A stretch of DNA of 64,000 nt, taken from the NCBI RefSeq assembly GCF_003722075.1, contig NZ_RDSK01000001.1:124001-188000 (forward strand), in the 5' to 3' direction. The translations under genes and the position numbers were made by a program. Under the pieces are notes generated by a model. It was not told where the DNA came from and did not search any database. It saw nothing but the letters and a program-made list of their open reading frames with translations. Shown here one piece after another: positions 54,955 to 63,921 of this stretch; the first letter of the stretch is position 1, and each line of letters begins with the position of its first letter. This stretch comes from Methanohalophilus sp. RSK (GTDB taxonomy: Archaea > Halobacteriota > Methanosarcinia > Methanosarcinales > Methanosarcinaceae).

Positions 54955-55237
54955 TCAGCCTTTCAGTCCCGTACAAATTTCACCACAGGACATACCTCTA
55001 TACATTTGCCGCAGTGGGTGCACTTATCTCCTATATAGGCAATTTTGTTTTCGATCCGGATTGCGTTGCGAGGACATTTGCCTATACATACCCCGCAACC
55101 CGTACAGCCCAAGGCCCGGCGTATGGAGTTTTCCGTATCCTTGAGAAGTTTTCCGGCATCGGCTTTGGAAGATGCCCTGACTCTTACTGAACCTGTGGCA
55201 AAGACCTGCGCTGTATCTTTTTTCCGGGTGATCATTG
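54955..55237. repeat. Repeat copy A: 3' end of a ferredoxin-domain gene
   Basis: 283 bases about 96 percent identical, by eye, to 63639-63921. On the minus strand it encodes the last 90 codons of that gene ([44 protein letters not shown], stop at 54963) with no start of its own family. It begins three bases after the permease stop. It is best read as a duplicated gene end, not as an independent ferredoxin. Confidence 0.85.
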
Positions 55238-55341
55238 TTTAATATTATATTGCACGTTAGATGCAAAAGTTATATAAGCATGTATTTTTAATTTTATTAA
55301 CATCACAAAAACATATGAAGTTTTATCTGGGGAGTAATTTT

Positions 55342-55614
55342 ATGGGATATAAAAAGGAAATTGTGGATTATAGGACCATTTGTGCCATATCTTCAAGACT
55401 AAGAATTAATATTATTATATTATTGAAAGATAGGCCAATGACAGTTACTGAACTATCAAGAGAACTTAATATTGCCAAATCTACAGTTCATGACAATATT
55501 TCTATATTGATTGACACTGATATTGTGTCTCGTTCGGATGATGGTCACAAGTGGGTATACCATGAACTCACTCCGGAAGGAGAGTATTTAATAAGATATT
55601 ATGAAATAGTCTGA
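55342..55614 (+). CDS. Winged-helix (ArsR-like) regulator
   Basis: 90 residues from the ATG at 55342, which has GGGGAG seven bases upstream. ISSRLRINIIILLKDRPMTV, TELSRELNIAKSTVHDNISI and LTPEGEYLIRYYEIV form an ArsR-like HTH_20 winged helix. It has no Cys metal site. It is the first gene inside module 1, and 290 gene-free bases (55615-55905) follow before the protease gene, whose promoter it may control. Confidence 0.75.
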   Translation: MGYKKEIVDYRTICAISSRLRINIIILLKDRPMTVTELSRELNIAKSTVHDNISILIDTDIVSRSDDGHKWVYHELTPEGEYLIRYYEIV

Positions 55615-55905
55615 TTATGTGTTGGTATTCTTGATATTATCAGTAATCTGTTCATAAGAGATTTTTTCCGGTCTTAATTCCTAAATATACTGCTGTTAGA
55701 GTTTAGACTATTTGTATTGATTCTCTAGGAAAATTTGTTCGTTTTTTACGAACGAATTCGACTATGTTATATTGTTAGTCAATATTAGTTTAATTGCTCT
55801 TGACAATTAGTATGTACTAATACATTTGAAAACTAAACATAGAATAAATCTTGTATTTAATATTTTAATACTTTGTGTCGGGAGAAATTAAGGGAGTGAA
55901 ATATA

Positions 55906-57132
55906 ATGGGAAAACTTAACCTAAAGAATATGTGCACAATCAGTACAATAGTTGCGTTTGGACTGTTTATTGTGTGTTTATCTCCATCTGTATCGGCAAT
56001 GTCAGATAATTCAAATGTTGTGACTTTAAATAACGCAGAAGAAGTTGCGGCATATTATGTGCAATATGTACCGGTCTTCATGCCGAGTATGTCAGATTGG
56101 GAAGATGCAACTGTAAAATATTCAACTACCTTTTATGATATCGATGGCAACAAGTCTGCTTTTTCATTTGATGTAATTGACAATGGTGAGTATGCGGGTT
56201 ATATTCTTGTTTCAGCTACAAGAGATAACTACCCGATTCTTGAATTTTCAGAAGGAAGCATTCCAAATGATGTGGCTGAATTTCAATCAAAATCCATGGT
56301 GCAAGCATCTGAATATGCTGTAGAAAACAATTTAAGAATCTGTAAAGCAAAGCCTTTGTATCTGGGAGGTACCTTTTATTATATTGAATACTCTTTAATT
56401 GATTCAAGTGGTAATGTTTCAGACAAAGTTGTTGTGGATTTGATAACTTCTCAATCAATATCTCCTGCAAAATTATCTAACTTTTCCTCTGTAAACACAA
56501 ATTCAGTTGATTTTAACAATGAATTATTACAGCAGAATAAAGTAGAAGCAGCAAATGAATTGTGGAATTCTTTGGAAAATAGAATGGATAGTGGTAATCT
56601 AACTCCTGATGCTATGAAATCTTCCAGAGGTCTGGGTTGGGTTGATGATGTACCTGCCTATGAATGGTATAGGGGTTGTTCCCCAACAGCTTCTGCAATG
56701 GTTTTGGGCTATTGGGATACACAGGGTTATCCAGATTTTACCAACAATGAAACATTGCTAATAGATGAACTGGCAGATGCTATGAATACAGGTTCTGGTG
56801 GGAATACAAGTATGTCAAATATTCCTATAGGTATAGAAGATGTTTGTGAAGATTACGGCTACAATGATTTCGAGTCATCAAATGAATATTATGTGACATG
56901 GAGTGAAACAAAATCTGAAATTGATGGAGATAGACCATTTGTCCTGTCGGTTTTTGATGGTGGTGTGGGTAGTGGTCATTCTAAACCTTATAACAACCAT
57001 AGTGTAACTTGTATTGGTTACAGTGATTATACCGAAGATTATGTATTTATACATGATACATGGGATGAAAATACACATCATATTGCTTTTGATAATTGGG
57101 ACCGTGCACATGCAACATGGGTGATACCTTAA
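55906..57132 (+). CDS. Secreted C39-like cysteine peptidase
   Basis: 408 residues. A signal peptide (about 1-31, ending SVSA) is followed by an N-terminal domain resembling streptopain-type propeptides (AYYVQYVPVFMPSMSDWEDA, GEYAGYILVSATRDNYPILEF). The peptidase domain starts at about 248: catalytic C258 in WYRGCSPTASAMVLGYWD, H365 in NHSVTCIGY and D384 in HDTWDENTHH. This is a papain-fold C39-type triad. A purine-rich GGGAG precedes the start. It ends in a terminator hairpin. Confidence 0.85.
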   Translation: MGKLNLKNMCTISTIVAFGLFIVCLSPSVSAMSDNSNVVTLNNAEEVAAYYVQYVPVFMPSMSDWEDATVKYSTTFYDIDGNKSAFSFDVIDNGEYAGYILVSATRDNYPILEFSEGSIPNDVAEFQSKSMVQASEYAVENNLRICKAKPLYLGGTFYYIEYSLIDSSGNVSDKVVVDLITSQSISPAKLSNFSSVNTNSVDFNNELLQQNKVEAANELWNSLENRMDSGNLTPDAMKSSRGLGWVDDVPAYEWYRGCSPTASAMVLGYWDTQGYPDFTNNETLLIDELADAMNTGSGGNTSMSNIPIGIEDVCEDYGYNDFESSNEYYVTWSETKSEIDGDRPFVLSVFDGGVGSGHSKPYNNHSVTCIGYSDYTEDYVFIHDTWDENTHHIAFDNWDRAHATWVIP

Positions 57133-57140
57133 TCACCCAT
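57117..57140 (+). terminator. Hairpin terminator overlapping a stop codon
   Basis: ATGGGTGAT (57117-57125) pairs perfectly with ATCACCCAT (57132-57140) around a 6-base loop, followed by TTTT. The TAA of the protease gene lies at the loop, so the hairpin contains its last codons. It should lower read-through into the next gene. Confidence 0.7.
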
Positions 57141-57160
57141 TTTTGATTATAGGTGGTTTG

Positions 57161-57919
57161 ATGTGGCATTCCAAACGAATCTTTACAATTCTGATTGTAT
57201 TCATTTGCACTAGTTTATTTTTCATAACTACTGCATATTCTGAATCTATTGGAGAAGACGACGTAGTTGGTCCGGGATTACCTCCATCTGAAATGATGCC
57301 GGAACGGTATATCCTTGACTCAATGGATGATGATAATGCCAATCATCTTTCCATGTTTCCCGATATTTCTCAATATTCTGATTGTGGAAACTATACTCGT
57401 CATACAATTATGTGTGTATGGTATTTTGATAACAAGAACTCGTTTATCAAATCGGAAGCGAATTTGTCCAGTTATCTGGTTGAATCAGGTGAAGTTGGGG
57501 TTGTGAAACTTAATATCAGTGATGAGATTAATGGAATTATTGAATCACGTGAAGATAAGAATCAATGGAGACCAACTCTTGGGCCCAAGCAGTTCAATGC
57601 TACCCGATATGTAAGTACGACAACATCCGGCTATTTTCTGGTTTATGTTCGTCCTTTTCTTGAAGAAAGAGAAGATTATTTCATTGTTTATTATGGAACA
57701 AAAGACGGTGCAGATATTGGAGATCAAAAACAGGAGTTGAAGAAATTGATAGCAAAGTCCTACTATTTTGGGAATTCGGAAGGTGGGGTTGAAGGTCTAC
57801 ATATGCATCCTGATACTTCCAAATCCCCAAACATGGTTCCTGGATTTGAATTGTTGATCTTAATAGGGTCATTTTGTTGTGCATTTATATTTAGACGTCA
57901 TCTACTCAAATTCAAATAA
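57161..57919 (+). CDS. PGF-CTERM-like secreted protein, unknown function
   Basis: 252 residues from the ATG at 57161 (AGGTGG upstream). A signal peptide (about 1-28, cut after TAYS) and an extracellular domain with two conserved-looking cysteines ([17 protein letters not shown]) are followed by a C-terminal [20 protein letters not shown] and then RRHLLKFK. That is a PGF motif, a membrane helix and a basic tail, the archaeosortase signal. I do not recognise the body. It pairs with the secreted protease 28 bases upstream. Its stop codon touches repeat copy B. Confidence 0.65.
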   Translation: MWHSKRIFTILIVFICTSLFFITTAYSESIGEDDVVGPGLPPSEMMPERYILDSMDDDNANHLSMFPDISQYSDCGNYTRHTIMCVWYFDNKNSFIKSEANLSSYLVESGEVGVVKLNISDEINGIIESREDKNQWRPTLGPKQFNATRYVSTTTSGYFLVYVRPFLEEREDYFIVYYGTKDGADIGDQKQELKKLIAKSYYFGNSEGGVEGLHMHPDTSKSPNMVPGFELLILIGSFCCAFIFRRHLLKFK

Positions 57920-58077
57920 ATTTCACCACAGGACAGACCTCTATACATTTGCCGCAATGGGTGCACGTATCCCCTATATAGGCAATTTTGTTTTCGATCC
58001 GGATTGCGTTGCGAGGACATTTGCCTATACATACCCCGCAACCCGTACAGCCCAAGGCCCGGCGTATGGAGTTTTCC
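57918..58077. repeat. Repeat copy B: shorter 3' gene-end fragment
   Basis: 160 bases nearly identical to the first part of copies A and C (about four differences). On the minus strand it still encodes both ferredoxin motifs ([24 protein letters not shown]) and ends VVKFI instead of VVKFVRD. It begins exactly at the stop of the surface-protein gene. Together with A and C it brackets two gene modules. Confidence 0.85.
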
Positions 58078-58244
58078 TGTTCTTTTTCAGATTAACCAGT
58101 TGGTTATGCGGGATTCTGTCAGAAATCTCTATGGAATTTGTAGTTACCTGGCTGAATTAAGAAAACTTTATGTATCGTTATGTTTATCCAAACATATCGC
58201 CACATGTTATGGAATTAAAACACTTTCATCATAGGGGAACTCTC

Positions 58245-59327
58245 ATGCATAAAAAATTCAGGTATATTCTATTGATATTTGTGATCTTGTTTGCTGTATG
58301 CACAAGCGCATGTGTTGATCAAGAGGACGTTTCTGCGCAGAGCACAAGATCGATAACTGATATGGCGGGAAGGACAGTTGAAATCCCGGCTGAGGTTGAC
58401 AGGGCAGTTGCCACTTCTCCTCCTGCAACAATGCTAATCTACATGCTGGCTCCTGATAAATTAGCAGGCTGGAATTTTATGCCTCAGGGGTCGCAAACAT
58501 ATCTGGAACCTGAGTATCAGACCCTGCCTGTGATTGGCGGTTGGTTTGGTAAGCAGGATGGAAATTATGAAACCATAATATCCATGGGTCCCGATATCAT
58601 CTTTGAAGGCTACAACAGTGGAGGGGATGTTAATTCTACCATCAATGAAAGACAGAAAAAATTCGGTACAATTCCTGTTGTGGGGATTGAATCGACAATT
58701 GATGCCATGGGATATGCAAAGTCAATCAAATTCATGGGCAATGTTCTCGGAGAAGAAGAGAGAGCAGGTCGATTGATCTCTTTTTACGAAAGAGCACTTA
58801 ACAATGTCACCGTAAAGGTCTCACAAATACCTGAAGATGAAAGGAAGAGTGTCTATTATGCAGAAGGTACCAATGGTCTGCTTACGGACCCGGAAGGTTC
58901 CCCGCACAGTCAGTTGATAGAGATATGTGGTGGTATCAATGTAGCAGAATGTCCCATTGAACAGGGTTATGGAAGATCAGAGGTGTCCATTGAACAGGTA
59001 TTGCAATGGGACCCCGAAGTTATCATCACAGGCGACCCTAATTTTTACAAAAATGTATATGAAGACCCTCTCTGGCAGGACATCACTGCGGTAAAAAAAG
59101 ATGAGGTATATCTTTTCCCAGATGCTCCTTTTTGCTGGTTTGACAGGCCACCGGGTATTAACAGGATAATCGGTATTCCCTGGACAGCTAAAGTGCTCTA
59201 CCCTCAAGAGTTCAGCGATCTTGATCTCAGGGGTCATGTAAAGGGATTCTATTCAGAGTTCTATCATTATGAACTGTCGGAAGATGAGATCGATGGGTTA
59301 TTGAACCCGGCTGCTGCATCAAAGTAA
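58245..59327 (+). CDS. ABC substrate-binding lipoprotein (iron-siderophore/cobalamin class)
   Basis: 360 residues from the ATG at 58245, with GGGGAACT upstream. The signal ends in a lipobox-like CTSAC. The class III binding-protein fold follows: ITDMAGRTVEIPAEVDRAVA, then IISMGPDIIFEGYNS, SIEQVLQWDPEVIITGDPNF and FDRPPGINRIIGIPWTAKVL. The ligand is a chelated metal, corrinoid or similar. It is the first gene of module 2 and would deliver to the permease at 61805. Confidence 0.85.
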   Translation: MHKKFRYILLIFVILFAVCTSACVDQEDVSAQSTRSITDMAGRTVEIPAEVDRAVATSPPATMLIYMLAPDKLAGWNFMPQGSQTYLEPEYQTLPVIGGWFGKQDGNYETIISMGPDIIFEGYNSGGDVNSTINERQKKFGTIPVVGIESTIDAMGYAKSIKFMGNVLGEEERAGRLISFYERALNNVTVKVSQIPEDERKSVYYAEGTNGLLTDPEGSPHSQLIEICGGINVAECPIEQGYGRSEVSIEQVLQWDPEVIITGDPNFYKNVYEDPLWQDITAVKKDEVYLFPDAPFCWFDRPPGINRIIGIPWTAKVLYPQEFSDLDLRGHVKGFYSEFYHYELSEDEIDGLLNPAAASK

Positions 59328-59363
59328 AATTTTATAAATAGTTTCAGACGAAGGTGCAATTAA

Positions 59364-60017
59364 ATGACAGATGAAGTAACTGGTAAAGCTGGGTTTCATG
59401 ACGAATATGCCGAAAATTTCGAAGATGTTGCTGCCAACATCTTTGCTCCTATATATCCTGTTATTTCGCAGCAGATAATCAACAGATGCCAGATCAGGAG
59501 CGGGACTTTCATAGATGTGGGCAGCGGACCCGCATCACTTGCGATAGCTCTCAGTAAGCTTGTCGATGGCAAGGTCTATGCAATGGATTTTTCTGAAAAA
59601 ATGCTCGCTATAGCAAAGAAAAAGATTGAATCAAGGGATTTGAATGCAAATGTGATTCCTATTTTCGGTGATATTCATGATATGCCTTTTGACGATTGTT
59701 TTGCTGACCTGGTCGTAAGCCGTGGTTCTCTATTCTTCTGGCAGAATGTGCCCCAAGCTTTCAGGGAAATATATCGTGTGCTAAAACCCGGTGGTATGGC
59801 CTATATTGGAGGCGGTTTCGGCACAGCGGAACTTAAGTCAAAGATCACACAGGCCATGGAAAAAAGGGACCCTACATGGCCACAGTGTGTCGAAAAAAGA
59901 TTGAACAAGGCCAATCTGGATTCTTTTAAAAAAGCACTGCATGTTGCTGAAATTGACCATTACAGGATAATAGATGATGAATCCGGTTTCTGGATATGTT
60001 TCAATAAGGTGGACTGA
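59364..60017 (+). CDS. SAM-dependent methyltransferase of the import module
   Basis: 217 residues. GTFIDVGSGPASLAIALSKL is motif I, VYAMDFSEKMLAIAKKKIES motif II and FADLVVSRGSLFFWQNVPQA motif IV, followed by YRVLKPGGMAYIGGGFG. It is a small-molecule methyltransferase with no membrane segment. It sits between the binding protein (36 bases) and the radical SAM gene (3 bases), so it probably acts on the same imported compound. Confidence 0.8.
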   Translation: MTDEVTGKAGFHDEYAENFEDVAANIFAPIYPVISQQIINRCQIRSGTFIDVGSGPASLAIALSKLVDGKVYAMDFSEKMLAIAKKKIESRDLNANVIPIFGDIHDMPFDDCFADLVVSRGSLFFWQNVPQAFREIYRVLKPGGMAYIGGGFGTAELKSKITQAMEKRDPTWPQCVEKRLNKANLDSFKKALHVAEIDHYRIIDDESGFWICFNKVD

Positions 60018-60020
60018 CCT

Positions 60021-61766
60021 ATGAAGTGCAACATATGTGAAATCGGCTGCGAGCTTGCAGAGGGAAAGAGTGGCCAATGTCGTATGTATATCAACAAAAA
60101 TGGTCAGATCATCGAGAGATTTCCAAACACCTACTTCACAATGTTTCCGGTTTCCATTGAGACAGTCCCCCTGCTCCATTTTTATCCGCGGGGTAAATTT
60201 CTGCAGGTTTGTACCATTGGCTGCAATTTTAAATGTGAAGGCTGCATCTCGGAGATCCTGGCATCCCGTCTTCTTTCCACTAATAAAAAAAGTGGAATTA
60301 GCAATGAGAACGTTATCAATAAAGCCCTTGATGAAGACTGCATAGGGATTGTTTTTTGTCTCAATGATCCGGCTGTCTCCTATTTTACATTCCGGGACCT
60401 TGCTAAAAAGGCCAGGCAGAACAATCTTTTGATCGGTTGCTCCACTAACGGATATTTTACAGAAAACGCATTGAAAGAACTAATCCCTTTGATTGATTTC
60501 GTAAATATCGGTATAAAGGGTTATTCAGATGAAAGGTATATTTCATGCGGTGCCAGAGGTTCCGGGCCTGTTTTCAGGAATCTGAAATTACTGAAAGAAA
60601 GTGATGTTCATGTTGAGGTTTCTACCATTTACATCAAGGGTTCAGAGGATGAAGTCATAAATTCTGCAAAATTTGTTTCCTCCCTCTCAGAGGATATACC
60701 GTTTCAGGTTATGAGGTTTGTACCTTTTGGAGATGCAGCCCCTCAGATCGAACCAACGATAAGGGAAAGTGAAGGTCTGTGTGACAAATTAACGCAATAC
60801 CTAAATTATGTGTATCTTTTCAATTCTCCGGGTACCGATCATTTGAATACGGTATGTCCAGAATGCAGTAAAATCATTTTCCAGAGGGAGTTCTTTGGTC
60901 CCATGGGCTCCCGTACTTTATCCTACCTGCCGCAGGGGGGATGTGAGTGTTCGAATCCAGCCTTTTTCAGAGGAGAAGTAAGTGAAGTTTCTCATCATGA
61001 ACCTGGATTTATGGGAGGATACAGGATCACCCGGGCTCTGGAGATGATCCATGCTATTCTTGTCTGCCTTGGGATAAAAGATGATCATAAACTTGCAGAA
61101 ATATGGGCCAATGTCATGGAAACAGGATATTTGGAGGAGCTTCATACCAGTTCTCAGGACCTTGACTCTTACTTTGATGTAATTGAGCATTTTGCCGCCC
61201 TTGCAGACAGGAAAAAGGAAGGAATGGAACTTGTGGCTTATATGAGGAAGAAACTGGATTTCATACGGTCTGTGACAAATGACATTGAAAGGCCACGGGT
61301 TTATTATTGTATGGGATATCCCCTTTTTGCACTCAATGGGGAGCGAATTGAGAATAATCTTGTTGAAGCTGCAGGCGGAGAAAGTGTAAACAAGCTGATC
61401 GACAGGGAGGGAAAACCCGGGGTTGGTATTTCTCATAATGAATTTGCAGAGATGAACCCTGTGTTCATATTCATATCAGGCTTCCTTTCAACCCCGGTTT
61501 CCGATTCATATGCCTATTGTAAAAAACATGGTCTATCTGCAGATGCCCTAAAAAACAGGAGGATATACGGTCTTCGTCCATTATGGGATTTCGGAAGTCC
61601 TAGATGGATATTGGGGCTGATGTACATAGCAAATAAGTTACATCCTGAAAAATTTAATTTTGATATTGATAAAGAGGCAAATCAGTTCTATAAAAGGTTC
61701 TATGGTGTGTCCTTTGATTCTTCAAGGCACAACAGGTCTTTTTACAGCGTTTCATCCAGGCAATGA
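60021..61766 (+). CDS. Radical SAM enzyme fused to a substrate-binding-protein domain
   Basis: 581 residues. The N-terminus has a Cys knuckle (C3, C6, C10, C20) and the radical SAM motif C68-x3-C72-x2-C75 (CNFKCEGC), as in COG1180/AmmeMemoRadiSam proteins. Further cysteines (CPECSKI, GGCECSN, about 285-325) may hold another cluster. From about residue 330 to the end the protein resembles the C-terminal half of the binding protein at 58245 (AAGGESVNKLIDREGKPGVG, WILGLMYIANKLHPEKFNFD, QFYKRFYGV) but has no signal. So it is cytoplasmic and carries its own ligand-binding module. Confidence 0.75.
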   Translation: MKCNICEIGCELAEGKSGQCRMYINKNGQIIERFPNTYFTMFPVSIETVPLLHFYPRGKFLQVCTIGCNFKCEGCISEILASRLLSTNKKSGISNENVINKALDEDCIGIVFCLNDPAVSYFTFRDLAKKARQNNLLIGCSTNGYFTENALKELIPLIDFVNIGIKGYSDERYISCGARGSGPVFRNLKLLKESDVHVEVSTIYIKGSEDEVINSAKFVSSLSEDIPFQVMRFVPFGDAAPQIEPTIRESEGLCDKLTQYLNYVYLFNSPGTDHLNTVCPECSKIIFQREFFGPMGSRTLSYLPQGGCECSNPAFFRGEVSEVSHHEPGFMGGYRITRALEMIHAILVCLGIKDDHKLAEIWANVMETGYLEELHTSSQDLDSYFDVIEHFAALADRKKEGMELVAYMRKKLDFIRSVTNDIERPRVYYCMGYPLFALNGERIENNLVEAAGGESVNKLIDREGKPGVGISHNEFAEMNPVFIFISGFLSTPVSDSYAYCKKHGLSADALKNRRIYGLRPLWDFGSPRWILGLMYIANKLHPEKFNFDIDKEANQFYKRFYGVSFDSSRHNRSFYSVSSRQ

Positions 61767-61804
61767 CCACACTTTATGAACCGATTTTAGGAAATGAGAT
61801 ATAA

Positions 61805-62866
61805 ATGTCATATGATATCGGAAGAATCACAGGTTTGAAATTGGGGATTCATAAGAGAATCTCTGAGGGTAATACACAGATATTCCTCGCATTTTTCCTT
61901 ATGATATTTCTCTTTGTACTTTCCCTTTTTATGGGAAGGTATTCAATCCCTCCACAAACTATAATGACTAACATTATTTTCTGGCTTCTATCATTAGGAA
62001 AGGTGGAGCCTTCAAATGTGGGTACTGTCATATTTCAGATACGTCTTCCAAGGATAATTGCAGCTATGCTGGTAGGGGCTGGATTATCTATATCTGGAGC
62101 TTCCTTTCAAGGCCTTTTCCGCAATCCGCTGGTATCTCCCTATATTTTAGGAGTGGCTTCAGGGGCTGGATTTGGTGCCTGCCTGGGTATCCTGATAAGT
62201 GAGAATATATTTGTTATCCAGTTAATGGCATTTTCTTTTGGAATACTTGCAGCTTTTCTAGCTTACAGCCTCAGTAAGTCCTGCAAGGCAACGGTCACAC
62301 TGGTCCTTGTGCTTTCAGGTATTATTGTAGGTGCAGTTTTCACTGCTCTGACCTCTCTGGTAAAATATGTCGCAGATCCATATGATAAACTTCCTGAGAT
62401 GGTATTCTGGCTTATGGGAAGTCTCTCATCTGTCAGGGCCGAGGATCTGATGTATGCGTCACCTGCAATTCTTGCCGGTATGCTCGTTCTCATTCTTATT
62501 GGGTGGCGCATCAATGTCATCTCTTTGGGAGAGGAAGAAGCCAGGTCACTGGGTATAGATACTATGAAAATGACAATACTGATAGTTATTTGTGCCACTC
62601 TGGTCACAACTTCTGCAATTAGTATCAGCGGTATTATTGGATGGGTAGGCCTTGTAGTACCCCATATCTCGCGGATGCTGGTTGGTCCAAGTTACAAAAA
62701 ACTGTTACCAATGTCAGTTTTCCTCGGTGCATCTTTTCTTTTGATCGTAGATGATCTCGCAAGGACATTAATGAGCATAGAAATACCCCTTGGAGTTCTT
62801 ACGGCATTGATAGGAGCACCATTTTTTGCTTATCTTTTACAAAAAAAGAAGGTTGGTTGGTCATGA
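61805..62866 (+). CDS. FecCD/BtuC-family ABC permease
   Basis: 353 residues with about ten membrane segments. IRLPRIIAAMLVGAGLSISG, ASFQGLFRNPLVSPYILGVA and ISGIIGWVGLVVPHISRMLV are the FecCD signatures, with LVVPHIxR the ATPase contact region. It is the membrane channel for uptake of siderophores, heme or cobalamin. Its stop overlaps the ATPase start (ATGA). Confidence 0.9.
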   Translation: MSYDIGRITGLKLGIHKRISEGNTQIFLAFFLMIFLFVLSLFMGRYSIPPQTIMTNIIFWLLSLGKVEPSNVGTVIFQIRLPRIIAAMLVGAGLSISGASFQGLFRNPLVSPYILGVASGAGFGACLGILISENIFVIQLMAFSFGILAAFLAYSLSKSCKATVTLVLVLSGIIVGAVFTALTSLVKYVADPYDKLPEMVFWLMGSLSSVRAEDLMYASPAILAGMLVLILIGWRINVISLGEEEARSLGIDTMKMTILIVICATLVTTSAISISGIIGWVGLVVPHISRMLVGPSYKKLLPMSVFLGASFLLIVDDLARTLMSIEIPLGVLTALIGAPFFAYLLQKKKVGWS

Positions 62867-63633
62867 TATTAAGGGTAGACAATGCTTCGTATTCGTATGG
62901 TGGCAAGGAGAATGTATTTGAGGATATTTCCTTTTTTTTAAATAAGGGTGAGACTTTATGCATACTTGGTCCCAATGGGATTGGTAAATCAACACTGCTA
63001 AAATGCCTCGGCAATGTATTGAAATTAAGTGAGGGCAGCGTCTTTATTGAGGGAAAAGACATCTCTTCGATGAGCAGAACAGAGATTGCCCAAAAGATCG
63101 GTTACGTTCCCCAGTCAGATCAATCGGTATTTCCCTTCTCTGTACTGGATTTTGTAATGCTTGGAAGAGCACCTCATCTTCCCTTCTTCTCCTCTCCTGG
63201 AGAAAAGGATCTCAATATAGCTGAGAATGCCATCAATAAAGTGGGGATATCTCATTTGAGGGATCGGCCTGTTACAGAAGTAAGTGGTGGCGAAAGACAG
63301 CTTGCTCTGATTGCAAGGGCTCTGGCACAGGAGCCGGAAATTTTGCTTCTGGATGAACCTACCTCCCATTTGGATTTCGGGAACCAGGTACGTGTTCTGA
63401 ACCTTATTGGAAGACTAACATCTCAGGGCACTTCTGTGATTATGAGCACGCACTTCCCGGACCATGGTTTTATAGGCTCTAAGAATGTAGCGATAATGCT
63501 TGAGAATGGTTTCATTGACCCGGGAACTGCTGAAGAAGTAATTACAAAAGAGAACATGGCTCTTGCATATGGTGTCGATGTAACCATCGATCATGTCAGT
63601 TCCATACAGAGAAATGTATGTCTTCCTCTTTAA
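62863..63633 (+). CDS. BtuD/FecE-family ABC ATPase
   Basis: 256 residues from the ATG at 62863. Walker A is GPNGIGKST, the Q-loop YVPQSD, the signature VSGGERQLALIARAL and Walker B ILLLDEPTSHLD, followed by STHFPDHG. It energises the permease at 61805. It is the last gene of module 2; copy C of the repeat begins six bases after its stop. Confidence 0.92.
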   Translation: MILRVDNASYSYGGKENVFEDISFFLNKGETLCILGPNGIGKSTLLKCLGNVLKLSEGSVFIEGKDISSMSRTEIAQKIGYVPQSDQSVFPFSVLDFVMLGRAPHLPFFSSPGEKDLNIAENAINKVGISHLRDRPVTEVSGGERQLALIARALAQEPEILLLDEPTSHLDFGNQVRVLNLIGRLTSQGTSVIMSTHFPDHGFIGSKNVAIMLENGFIDPGTAEEVITKENMALAYGVDVTIDHVSSIQRNVCLPL

Positions 63634-63638
63634 TTATG

Positions 63639-63921
63639 TCAGCCTTTCAGTCCCGTACAAATTTCACCACAGGACATACCTCTATACATTTGCCGCAGTG
63701 GGTGCACTTATCCCCTATATAGGCAATTTTGTTTTCGATCCGGATTGCATTGCGGGGACATTTGCCTATACATACCCCGCAACCCGTACAGCCCAGAGCC
63801 CGGCGTATTGAGTTTTCCGTGTCCTTGAGAAGTTTTCCGGCATCGGCTTTGGAAGAGGCCCTGACTCTTACTGAACCTGTGGCAAAGACCTGCGCTGTAT
63901 TTTTTTTCCGGGTGATCATTG
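63639..63921. repeat. Repeat copy C, inside the resident gene
   Basis: The same 283-base segment as copy A, here continuous with the upstream coding sequence of the minus-strand gene, so this is the source copy. It starts at TCAGCCTTTCAGTCCCG, as copy A does. Confidence 0.85.

Noticed and set aside
54963-55235. Independent 90-residue ferredoxin gene
   Set aside because: It is nearly identical to the C-terminal part of the larger gene at the right edge and lacks a plausible start of its own; it is a duplicated fragment.
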